24,074 nucleotides of DNA, from assembly GCA_934153805.1 (NCBI GenBank), contig CAKPFO010000022.1:1-24074 (forward strand), in the 5' to 3' direction. Positions 7,377 to 13,859 of this stretch are shown here, one piece after another. This DNA comes from an uncultured Clostridia bacterium (GTDB lineage: Bacteria; Bacillota; Clostridia; TANB77; CAG-508). Under the pieces are notes generated by a model. That model was not told where the DNA came from, made no database searches, and worked only from the letters and a program-made list of their open reading frames with translations. The position numbers and the translations under genes were made by a program. The stretch's first letter is position 1. Each line of letters opens with the position of its first letter.

Positions 7377-8039
7377 TTATATTTCTATTAATTTAGCCAT
7401 ATATACGCATATACTTTTAGTACCATTTTTTAATATTTGTTCATTTTCTTCATGTAAATGTCCATGTATATGTAAAGGTATGTGATTCTTATAAATATAT
7501 TTTGTTATTCCTTTTAAGCCATCATGTGCTGGATTATGCTTATCTTCTATAAATGGTTTATCATGAGTTACCAATATGTCTGCATCTTCCAGTTTATCTG
7601 CTAACTCTATACTTTCTTCATGAGTATATAATGCATATTCTATTGAATTTTTATATTTATAACTACCACCAATTCCTGCTATTCTTACACCATTAATATT
7701 AAGTACCTTTCCATTAATATTATTTATTTCGTACTGCTCATACTTTTGCCAACTATCATGATTTCCTGGTATACCACAAATTTTATCATGTGGTACTACC
7801 TTTAATATTTCTGCTAAATCATTCCCGGAATGATCTCCTAATAAAATACAATAGTTATAATCAAGTTGATTTTTTATATACTGTAATACTTCACTATTTG
7901 AATTTAAACAGTTATGAGTATCTGCTATAAACAATATTTTTAAACCATATTTTTTAAATTTATTAGATCGTCCATATTTCTTTAATAATTGACTTTCATA
8001 AGAATTATTTTTTCCTAACATTTTATTTAACAATCCCAT
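7377..8039 (-). CDS. Calcineurin-like metallophosphoesterase
   Basis: A 220-residue protein with the full two-metal phosphoesterase signature: FIADTHN (D40, H42), LLGDH (D69), GIPGNHDSW (N93, H94), LVTHD (H159) and IHGHLHE (H194, H196). All metal ligands are present, so it should be an active phosphodiesterase or phosphatase. The substrate cannot be told from sequence, and nucleotides or RNA are possible. The first 30 residues are basic and precede the catalytic domain. Its start lies two bases after the stop of the upstream gene (8042), so the pair is translationally linked. It is probably cargo rather than part of the transfer machinery. Confidence 0.88.
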   Translation of the reverse strand: MGLLNKMLGKNNSYESQLLKKYGRSNKFKKYGLKILFIADTHNCLNSNSEVLQYIKNQLDYNYCILLGDHSGNDLAEILKVVPHDKICGIPGNHDSWQKYEQYEINNINGKVLNINGVRIAGIGGSYKYKNSIEYALYTHEESIELADKLEDADILVTHDKPFIEDKHNPAHDGLKGITKYIYKNHIPLHIHGHLHEENEQILKNGTKSICVYMAKLIEI

Positions 8040-8041
8040 AT

Positions 8042-8503
8042 CTAACCTATTCCTTTATTTCTATTAAAAAAGTTCTTAATAATGTCAAAAATCTTCTTAT
8101 ACCATTTTTCTTCATTTGCAACAATCATACTTGTTTCTTCAACAGATTGTGTTTGTTCTTCTACAGTCTTATTTTTAAATATATTATCTGGATTGTATTT
8201 TTCATGTTTTTCTTTTTCTATTTGTTCTATATCATATTTTTCTTTTGCTTCAATTCTTGCTTTTTGATAATCCGTTGCCCAATATTTTTTAAATATATTA
8301 GCAATTATAGCTTTTGCTTCATTCGATAAATTTTGTTCTTCTAATGGTTTTGTTTTATCTATTTTAAAATCATAATCTTTTTTCATATTTGTCTTCCATA
8401 ACAAAATTCGATATTTAGGTATTCTATTTACATCTTCCCTTTTTGTGCATTTTAACACTTCAATAACTTCTTTATATGCACAAGCATAATTTTCAGCTAT
8501 CAT
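8042..8503 (-). CDS. Conserved hypothetical protein, 153 residues
   Basis: The N-terminal 60 residues read ACAYKEVIEVLKCTKRED, then RIPKYRILLWKTNMKKDYDF. The middle contains LSNEAKAIIANIFKKYWAT followed by a charged helix and NPDNIFKN, and a basic amphipathic tail ends WYKKIFDIIKNFFNRNK. I recall similar hypothetical proteins being frequent in gut Clostridia, but no function is known to me. No catalytic motif is visible. The C-terminal hydrophobic and basic helix might touch a membrane. GGAGGAGG stands upstream of the ATG at 8503, and the next gene starts three bases after its stop. Confidence 0.75.
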   Translation of the reverse strand: MIAENYACAYKEVIEVLKCTKREDVNRIPKYRILLWKTNMKKDYDFKIDKTKPLEEQNLSNEAKAIIANIFKKYWATDYQKARIEAKEKYDIEQIEKEKHEKYNPDNIFKNKTVEEQTQSVEETSMIVANEEKWYKKIFDIIKNFFNRNKGIG

Positions 8504-8523
8504 AGTCCTCCTCCTTTGTTAAT

Positions 8524-8967
8524 TTAAAATCTTCCTTCAAGTTCTGCTGCCATTTGTTCAAATTTCTTTTGCATTTCTATATCTACTGGATCCGCATCTT
8601 TAGATATTTTTTGAAATTCTAATTCACTTACAGGTTTCATATATTGTTCTTGTTGCATAACTTCTTGTTTTTCTTGAGTAGGTGTTCCTATTGTGTATTT
8701 ACCTAAATCAGAAGCATTCCATAGTTCTTCTTGCATTTCACTTTCTTGAAGTAATTTATCTATGCCATCTGATTTACTTCTTGCTGCCGATAATGCTGCT
8801 CTATCATCATCATTAATTTCATCATATTCTTTTAAAACTTTATCAAGTTCAAATTCATTATCAAATAAATAATCATAGCTGTCCTTGGTATAATCGATTT
8901 CATCTGCTTCATGTTTTTTTAGCCATTCACCATCTATACTTTTTCCATATTTTCCTTCTAATCTCAT
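8524..8967 (-). CDS. Acidic hypothetical protein, 147 residues
   Basis: A short, strongly acidic and Gln/Met-rich protein starting MRLEGKYGKSIDGEW, with YDEINDDDRAALSAARSK in the middle and QKKFEQMAAELEGRF at the end. No family is recognised, and there is no membrane helix or cysteine cluster. GGAGG precedes the ATG. It lies 15 bases after the coupling-protein-like gene and 20 before the next gene, within the relaxase operon. Small acidic partners of relaxases and coupling proteins exist in other systems, but that role is only suggested by position. Confidence 0.7.
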   Translation of the reverse strand: MRLEGKYGKSIDGEWLKKHEADEIDYTKDSYDYLFDNEFELDKVLKEYDEINDDDRAALSAARSKSDGIDKLLQESEMQEELWNASDLGKYTIGTPTQEKQEVMQQEQYMKPVSELEFQKISKDADPVDIEMQKKFEQMAAELEGRF

Positions 8968-8982
8968 TTAACTCGCCTCCTC

Positions 8983-10149
8983 TTATTCTTCTTCACTATA
9001 ACACTCTTTTAAAAATTTATTTATTTTCTTTTTAGCTTTGTTTAAATCTAATTCTGGTTCTACTTCTAATTTATAAATATCTTTTTCCATTCTTACACCA
9101 TTGTTGTTTATCATTGCTCTAATATAATCAACCACAATATATCCTATACCATTTATATATTTAATAAATTCAATTACTCTTTCATATTTGTTTTCATCTA
9201 TATTTAAAAGTTTAAGCTTTTCTTTTTCTTGTTCATTCATTTTATAAAAGTACATATTAGCTAATGTTTCTTGTGATATTTCAGATATATTTTTAGGAAT
9301 TATAATAACTCTATCTTTTTGAGTAATTATATCTTCTTCAAATTCTTCTTGTCCATATTTTGCATGATATTTTATCAATCCATCTTCGATTAATTCTAAT
9401 ATGCTTTTTAAAGTTTTATCACTCTCAATAATTTTTGCATTATTAATAAATATTTGTAATTGAGGATATTTTTTTAATTCATCTATATTATTTATAATTA
9501 TACTCTTTACAGAATTGATATCTGCAATTTGATATAGTAATTTTTTTACATTTATTTCTTTCGCATTATTCAAATTAGATAGTATTAGTAATCCTAAAAA
9601 GCACCTTGCAGAATCAGACCAAAATCGGTCTTGCTCAAAGTCTTCAATAGTCATTATTGTAAATTTTGTTATTTCATTAACTAAATTTGTTGTTATTCCA
9701 TTTTTATTATATTCAAGGCTTATAATGCTTTCGTAACTTGATTTTTTGCCATATATACTCGATGTATTATTTATGTCGACAGACTTATTTACGAAGAAAT
9801 TATCAAATGTATTACAAAATTCATTCCAATTATTAGGACAGTAATCAATTCCAGCATATCTTTTTGTTCCATTATTATTTGTTTTTATTACAACTGACCA
9901 TTTTGATTCTGGACTTATAACAATAGTAGAAAAATCATTCCATCCGTTTGTAATTGCCACAACATAATTTGCAAATTCATAAAATGTTTCTTTATCTATA
10001 TCAACTTTTTCCACTAATCTTGTTCCATCTACAAAATGTTTTATTAAGTTTTCATATATTCTAAATTTATGATTTCCAACAACAATTACTAATTCCGTAA
10101 TATCTTGTGAAAAATATAATATCTTATTATTTTCTTCTATATTATTCAT
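8983..10149 (-). CDS. Coupling-protein-like protein lacking ATPase motifs (tentative)
   Basis: A 388-residue protein directly after the relaxase gene, preceded by AGGAG. Residues 177-190 (FWSDSARCFLGLLIL), 244-254 (DKTLKSILELI), 281-286 (VIIIPK) and 296-304 (LANMYFYKM) resemble, in order and spacing, the region of VirD4/TraG coupling proteins that follows Walker A and runs through the all-alpha domain to the next strand. I find no Walker A (GxxxxGKT) or clear Walker B, and no N-terminal membrane helices. It could be a degenerate coupling protein, an adaptor that docks the relaxase to a helper's coupling protein, or an unrelated protein with chance resemblance. The N-terminal domain (about 10-120), with ISPESKWSVVIKT and NNWNEF, is of unknown fold. 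Confidence 0.4.
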   Translation of the reverse strand: MNNIEENNKILYFSQDITELVIVVGNHKFRIYENLIKHFVDGTRLVEKVDIDKETFYEFANYVVAITNGWNDFSTIVISPESKWSVVIKTNNNGTKRYAGIDYCPNNWNEFCNTFDNFFVNKSVDINNTSSIYGKKSSYESIISLEYNKNGITTNLVNEITKFTIMTIEDFEQDRFWSDSARCFLGLLILSNLNNAKEINVKKLLYQIADINSVKSIIINNIDELKKYPQLQIFINNAKIIESDKTLKSILELIEDGLIKYHAKYGQEEFEEDIITQKDRVIIIPKNISEISQETLANMYFYKMNEQEKEKLKLLNIDENKYERVIEFIKYINGIGYIVVDYIRAMINNNGVRMEKDIYKLEVEPELDLNKAKKKINKFLKECYSEEE

Positions 10150-10228
10150 TTTTTCTACTCTCCTAAATTTGTTTAAAACTATCCAAAATTATTTTATCAA
10201 TAAAGTAATCTTTTTGCAATAATTTATT

Positions 10229-11416
10229 TTAAATTTCTAAATTCCATTCTTTTTCTCGTTCTTCCTTTTTTAATTGTTTTTCTGGATCAATTAAGGTATT
10301 CGTTTCCTGTTCAAAACTTCTAACCAATTCTTTTGATTCACCTATTCCGAACTTATGGCAAATCCATCCTATAAATTTTTCAACAGTTTCATAGAATTTA
10401 TCTACTATTTTGTGTAAATGATTATTTTCTTTTTCTAAAATTTTGATTTTGCTTTTATATTTCCATTCTATATCAAATTCTTTTTGCTTATATTCTGATT
10501 TAATATTATCCACTTGATTATGCAAATTTTCATTATCTGCAATTATTGAATCTCTTTCTTTTTGATATTTCTCTGCTTCTTCAATAATTTTTGATTGCCT
10601 TGTCAGTTCTCGATGCAATGCCATATTATCTTCATATAAGCTTTGAATTACATTATCTTTTGGCTTTATTATTTCTTCTAAAATCTTTTCATCTCTTTTC
10701 TTTGATAATCTATTAATATTAATATCAGCTATATCTGGAACATCTGGCAACTCTAATTTTATATTTTTTAATGTTTCTTTTGTCTTTTCAAAATTTGTTA
10801 ATTCTTTATATTCTTTCAAATCTATATGTTCTCTTCCTGTTTCTTCTTTTGGTAATCCTCTTTCTAATTCAAAATTATTAGATACCATATAATCGTAAAA
10901 AGCATTTTGAAGTTGTCTATAGCTATCTTTAGCTTTCCAAAATTCACTACAAGCTAATTTATCAATTTCATTACCCTTTTTATCTTTTGTATGAACAACA
11001 GGTAAAAAAATTAAGTGCATATGTGGGCTTTGTTCGTCCATATGCACTTTTGCAGATAAAATATATTGTTCTCCTAAATCTTTATATTCACTTACAAATT
11101 TATAAGCAGTTTCAAAATATCTTTTGGTTTCTTCTTCTCCTATACTTTCAAAAAGTTCCTTATCAGATGTTATTATATATTCACAAGCTATATTGCTAAC
11201 CGTTTTTATTTGACCTTTCAAATTATATTTTTCTCTTATTCTATCAAATTCTTTTTCATAACTATATTGTGGTTCTTTTAATGAATAATTTAAATAAGAT
11301 TTTTCTTTATCTATATTATTATTTGAATAATTTTTATTCCTTCTTTCATTGTGTCTGAATATTCCTTTTAGATTTTCTCTTTTGTATTTTGTGTTTCTAA
11401 TTATTGCATAACTCAT
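10229..11416 (-). CDS. MOBV (Pre/Mob) family relaxase
   Basis: A 395-residue mobilization protein that nicks one strand at oriT and pilots the DNA into a recipient cell. The start MSYAIIRNTKYKRENLKG, FRHNERR with His22, and VHMDEQSPHMHLIFLPV (H125, D127, E128, H132, H134) match the conserved motifs of pMV158 MobM in order and almost the same numbering. Residues 250-345 form a long coiled coil, as in other members. AAGGAGG lies five bases before the ATG. The oriT is immediately upstream, with a 9-bp inverted repeat between oriT and the ribosome binding site that could serve autoregulation. The protein looks complete and functional. Mating-pore functions would have to come from a co-resident conjugative element. 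Confidence 0.93.
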   Translation of the reverse strand: MSYAIIRNTKYKRENLKGIFRHNERRNKNYSNNNIDKEKSYLNYSLKEPQYSYEKEFDRIREKYNLKGQIKTVSNIACEYIITSDKELFESIGEEETKRYFETAYKFVSEYKDLGEQYILSAKVHMDEQSPHMHLIFLPVVHTKDKKGNEIDKLACSEFWKAKDSYRQLQNAFYDYMVSNNFELERGLPKEETGREHIDLKEYKELTNFEKTKETLKNIKLELPDVPDIADININRLSKKRDEKILEEIIKPKDNVIQSLYEDNMALHRELTRQSKIIEEAEKYQKERDSIIADNENLHNQVDNIKSEYKQKEFDIEWKYKSKIKILEKENNHLHKIVDKFYETVEKFIGWICHKFGIGESKELVRSFEQETNTLIDPEKQLKKEEREKEWNLEI

Positions 11417-11431
11417 TTCAACCTCCTTGCT

Positions 11432-11463
11432 TTAGCTAGTTTCTCTATTGTGCTACTAGCTAA
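11432..11463. repeat. 9-bp inverted repeat upstream of the relaxase
   Basis: TTAGCTAGT (11432-11440) and ACTAGCTAA (11455-11463) are perfect arms with a 14-base centre. They lie between oriT and the ribosome binding site of the relaxase gene. This could be a repressor site or a leader hairpin. Confidence 0.5.
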
Positions 11464-11508
11464 TAAGACATATTTATTTTTTGAATTTTGCTCTCTTCTA
11501 ATTGTCTT

Positions 11509-11580
11509 GTAACACACTACAACACTTTTTTACGCTCTTGCTAAAAAGTGTTAGTGTGGCAGGGCTATTGCCCCACACCC
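11509..11580 (-). other. Origin of transfer (oriT), pMV158-type
   Basis: On the minus strand TAGTGTG/TTAC (11519-11509) matches the pMV158 nick region TAGTGTG/TTA. The predicted nick lies between 11513 and 11512 on the same strand as the relaxase. It is preceded by an inverted repeat (AACACTTTTTTA at 11521-11532 with TAAAAAGTGTT at 11542-11552), the hairpin expected of MOBV origins. A second, GC-rich inverted repeat (11554-11578, GTGTGG... with GGGC/GCCC) is adjacent. Position just upstream of the relaxase supports the call. Confidence 0.82.
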
Positions 11581-11584
11581 CATT

Positions 11585-11622
11585 CAATCAAAAATAAAAA
11601 TTCACTTTTTTATTTTTGATTG
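11585..11622. terminator. 16-bp perfect hairpin between HTH gene and oriT
   Basis: CAATCAAAAATAAAAA (11585-11600) pairs perfectly with 11607-11622 around a 6-base loop. A and T runs lie on both sides. It may terminate transcription from the HTH gene or insulate oriT. Confidence 0.55.
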
Positions 11623-11648
11623 CTAAAAAACTATTTATAGTTTTTTAG
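11623..11648. terminator. 12-bp perfect hairpin after the HTH gene
   Basis: CTAAAAAACTAT (11623-11634) and ATAGTTTTTTAG (11637-11648) pair perfectly with a 2-base loop. It directly abuts the 11585-11622 hairpin and stands 26 bases after the stop codon of the HTH gene. Confidence 0.55.
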
Positions 11649-11674
11649 GCAAATTAAAAGAGGCTCGTTCTAAC

Positions 11675-12211
11675 TTAAGTAGAAGTTACCTCTTTCAAAT
11701 TTGCATATAAGCTACTCCAATCGAAGTCGTCGCAATTTCTGTCACTTCTATATGGAATATTTTTCTTTTTATGTGTGTCGCCTTTATTATAATTATTTTT
11801 ATTTTTTATATTATTTATTATATCTTTGTCATTTTCACCTATAGGGTCTAGTTGTTTTTGACTAGCTGAATAGTTATTTGTGTCTATACCCTCTAGACAT
11901 TTTCGACTATACCTATTGATGTTTTCAACTACAGGTGTAATTTGTCTTTCTTCTATTTCTTTACTATCTGTTTTATATTTTAATTTAACACTTATATATT
12001 CTTTTTCTTTTAGAGAACTTATAATTTTTGATACTCTATCAGATGTTACATTTACTATATTTGCAATATATTTATTGCTTGTAAAACAACTTTTAGTTTC
12101 TTCACTTAAATATAAAATCATTGATAATATTATTTTTTCTTTATCTGATAAATTTTCATTTAGTAAAATTTCTACTGGTATCCATAGTCCTTTTAATTTT
12201 TGTGTTGCCAT
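11675..12211 (-). CDS. Helix-turn-helix protein, replication/transfer-associated type
   Basis: A 178-residue protein. Residues 1-90 form a winged-helix-like domain: GLWIPVEILLNENLSDKEKIILSMILYLSEE, FTSNKYIANIVNVTSDRVSKIISSLKEKEYI. This is the HTH_36 type often found at the start of plasmid replication initiators and in mobile elements. The C-terminal half is low-complexity (Asn/Lys rich, NNIKNKNNYNKGD) and basic, with no initiator core domain. AGGAGATG precedes the ATG at 12211. It is the first gene at this end of the element, transcribed toward oriT and the relaxase. A role in controlling the transfer operon or in replication of the excised circle is plausible; neither is shown. Confidence 0.7.
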   Translation of the reverse strand: MATQKLKGLWIPVEILLNENLSDKEKIILSMILYLSEETKSCFTSNKYIANIVNVTSDRVSKIISSLKEKEYISVKLKYKTDSKEIEERQITPVVENINRYSRKCLEGIDTNNYSASQKQLDPIGENDKDIINNIKNKNNYNKGDTHKKKNIPYRSDRNCDDFDWSSLYANLKEVTST

Positions 12212-12257
12212 ATTTTTCTACATCTCCTTTCGCCTTACATTTGATTTTGTTTCTTTT

Positions 12258-12287
12258 AAAATAATTTTTAGTATAGTTTAAAGTCAA
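12258..12287 (-). promoter_or_regulatory. Possible promoter for the HTH gene
   Basis: On the minus strand TTGACT (12282-12287) is followed after 18 bases by TATTTT (12258-12263). The -35 box is good and the -10 box is weak. It lies just inside the terminator-like hairpin at the element end. Confidence 0.35.
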
Positions 12288-12330
12288 AAAAATAAAGCCA
12301 TAAAATTTTACATTTAAGACTTTATTTTTT
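12287..12330 (-). terminator. Terminator-like hairpin at the murA-5' end of element 1
   Basis: AAAAAATAAAG (12287-12297) and CTTTATTTTTT (12320-12330) are complementary over 11 bp with a 22-base loop. On the minus strand the hairpin ends in a T-run. In the chromosome it would stop read-through from the murA promoter. In the circle it would follow the recombinase gene by three bases after the predicted TAA (12333-12335). Confidence 0.5.
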
Positions 12331-12379
12331 ATTTACTTAAACTCTTGTATCCACTCATTTATCTTAAACTTGTCCGATG

Positions 12380-12422
12380 TATCAATCAAATATCGCAATC
12401 CCCTGGATATGAAAATGTTGCT
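12380..12422 (-). other. Element 1 junction, murA-5' side (attL/attR-type)
   Basis: On the minus strand murA sequence (TTTCATATCCA) meets the crossover GG (12402-12403) and then the element (GGATTGCGATATTT). The murA frame continues only Asp-Cys-Asp-Ile before TGA. Together with the junction at 1147 it defines the element ends. Confidence 0.85.
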
Positions 12423-12742
12423 TCTTTAAATCTTCCTATTATCGCACCTGCCATTATTACTGTTGAGCGCATTTGTCTCATCAAATCTTCTGGAATTTGT
12501 TTCTTGTTCATTGTCTTTGAATTAATTTCTATTTTACCATTGTTTTTTTTTACTTTACAACCTAATAACTTTAAAATTTTTAGTGTTATTTGTGTATCAT
12601 GTATATTAGGTATATTATATAGCCTTGTAATTTTTCCACTTAATATACTTCCTGCTATAATTGGAAGTGATGCATTTTTAGAACCAGATATGCTTACAGT
12701 TCCTTCTAGCTTTTTTCCACCTTCTATTATGTAGCTTTCCAT
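12386..12742 (-). pseudogene. murA: murA 5' part, truncated by element 1
   Basis: The first 113-114 residues of MurA followed by four codons from the element. The start MESYIIEGGKKLEGTVSISGSKNASLPI contains the Lys-Asn pair that contacts substrate. The fragment ends FSYPGDCDI-stop, where the uninterrupted enzyme has YPGGCEIG. By coincidence the element supplies another cysteine, but the remaining three quarters of the enzyme are missing, so no activity is expected. AGGGTG precedes the ATG at 12742. A possible promoter lies at 12851-12879. The transcript would enter the element and meet the hairpin at 12287-12330. Confidence 0.95.
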
Positions 12743-12850
12743 TTATTTCACCCTTTCTTGCTTATTCTTTTTTGAATATTCTGCTATATATTATGTTGAA
12801 TTCGCAAATTAGGTGATTTTGTTGTAACGTAATAAGATTCGAAAGTGTTT

Positions 12851-12879
12851 TGTATAGATATTTTTCATATTACCTTCAA
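12851..12879 (-). promoter_or_regulatory. Possible murA promoter
   Basis: On the minus strand TTGAAG (12874-12879) and TATACA (12851-12856) are separated by 17 bases in the gap before murA. Each box matches the consensus only partly. Confidence 0.35.
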
Positions 12880-12919
12880 CTCTACAAAATATGATTAAAA
12901 TTTTTTTATGTCCTTTTTT

Positions 12920-13771
12920 CTAGTTGTCATATTCTTTATCATCCTTATTAATTGCACTATTTTCGTTTTGTTCAAATTCATTAGCAATTTGTTTTGAAGA
13001 TATTTGTATTCCTAATCTTTGTATTGTTGACAAGTCCCAAGATTTGCTATTATGTATTTTGGATTGTTCTTGCAACTTGTTCAATTCTTCTTGTACTTGA
13101 GGAATTACATCTTCTACTCCAAGTTTTTTTAATGTTGGCCCTATCGATTCTTCTAATACTGCAGGAATAGTAAAATCGTCATATCTCCTATCAATTATTA
13201 ATTTTGCTAAACTTTGAGCTACATTATCTCTCAAATTATATTCACATAAATTTTCATCTATTTCTTTATACTTTGACAAGTTCGAATTTACATCTTCAAT
13301 TTCTTCTTTTGAATATGATGTCAAGTTTGAAACAGTATTAGTAACAAAAAAACTTCTGAGTTTTAAAAATAATTTTTTTATTGGTCCAGATTTTTCTAAT
13401 TCTTTAATTCTTTCCTCTCTTTTCTTGTTTGCATTATTAATACTATCATTGTACTTCGACAATGCTTTTACACCACTTGATAACTGTGATATCATATCCT
13501 CTATAATAGCATTTCCGACAAAATTTATATCTATAAAATCATATTCTTTATTATACTCTGCAAACATAGAGATTCCAGCTCTTTTAAATATTTGCGATAT
13601 TTCATTTAATTTATTATTAAAAGTAATTGATATGTTAGGTATCTTTGTACTATTATTAGTATATTGTTCTATAATTTCTGATAGTGTACAATTCATTTTT
13701 TCTACTTCACCATATATTGCATTTTTATATTTGTCTTCTTCTTCTTTTATATCTTTTTCACTTATGCTCAT
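12920..13771 (-). CDS. Hypothetical coiled-coil protein, 283 residues
   Basis: An acidic, helical protein with no recognised family. Visible features are a predicted coiled region at about 1-50, IDINFVGNAIIEDMISQLSS near residue 80, a basic stretch PIKKLFLKLRSFFVTNTV near 130 that might lie at a membrane surface, and a helical C-terminus with QVQEELNKLQEQ. There is no signal peptide, no clear membrane span and no catalytic motif. AAGGTGG precedes the ATG. It sits between yqeK and murA in the same direction with gaps of 88 and 177 bases, so it may have its own regulation. A structural or envelope-related role is only a guess from location. Confidence 0.7.
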   Translation of the reverse strand: MSISEKDIKEEEDKYKNAIYGEVEKMNCTLSEIIEQYTNNSTKIPNISITFNNKLNEISQIFKRAGISMFAEYNKEYDFIDINFVGNAIIEDMISQLSSGVKALSKYNDSINNANKKREERIKELEKSGPIKKLFLKLRSFFVTNTVSNLTSYSKEEIEDVNSNLSKYKEIDENLCEYNLRDNVAQSLAKLIIDRRYDDFTIPAVLEESIGPTLKKLGVEDVIPQVQEELNKLQEQSKIHNSKSWDLSTIQRLGIQISSKQIANEFEQNENSAINKDDKEYDN

Positions 13772-13859
13772 AGTATAACCACCTTCCTTGAAATATTAGA
13801 ATTATCAACTACAATTCTTTAATAAGTCTTTGTTGATATTTTTCTTATTAAAGGCCATT

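Larger units (their letters stand above)
1147..12401. mobile_element. Integrative mobilizable element (element 1) inserted in murA
   Basis: The two halves of murA lie at the outer edges of this segment, in the same orientation and frame. The ends share only CAGG on the minus strand (1147-1150 and 12402-12405). Recombination there rebuilds the conserved MurA motif exactly. The segment encodes a large serine recombinase ending at one boundary, a MOBV relaxase with a recognisable oriT, and accessory genes. It has no capsid, tail or lysis genes and no VirB4-type ATPase or mating channel genes, so it fits an element mobilized in trans rather than a prophage or a self-transmissible ICE. All genes except the one at 4457-5740 point the same way. 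Boundaries are accurate to the few bases shared by both ends. Confidence 0.93.

Noticed and set aside
9746..9760. YGKKSS in the coupling-protein-like gene as a Walker A motif
   Set aside because: It lacks the GxxxxGK(S/T) spacing and is not followed by a suitable helix.
11552..11560. Plus-strand TTAGTGTGG as the relaxase nick site
   Set aside because: It is the inverted-repeat partner of the minus-strand site. The minus-strand copy continues TTA as in pMV158 and lies on the relaxase coding strand, so it is the better candidate.
1143..12401. Crossover at the GGAT shared by both junctions instead of CAGG
   Set aside because: Joining through GGAT shifts the frame and creates TAG in murA, and it is not at the centre of either dyad.
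1147..12401. Element 1 as a prophage
   Set aside because: A serine integrase and a BRO-N protein occur in phages, but there are no structural, packaging or lysis genes, while a relaxase and oriT are present.
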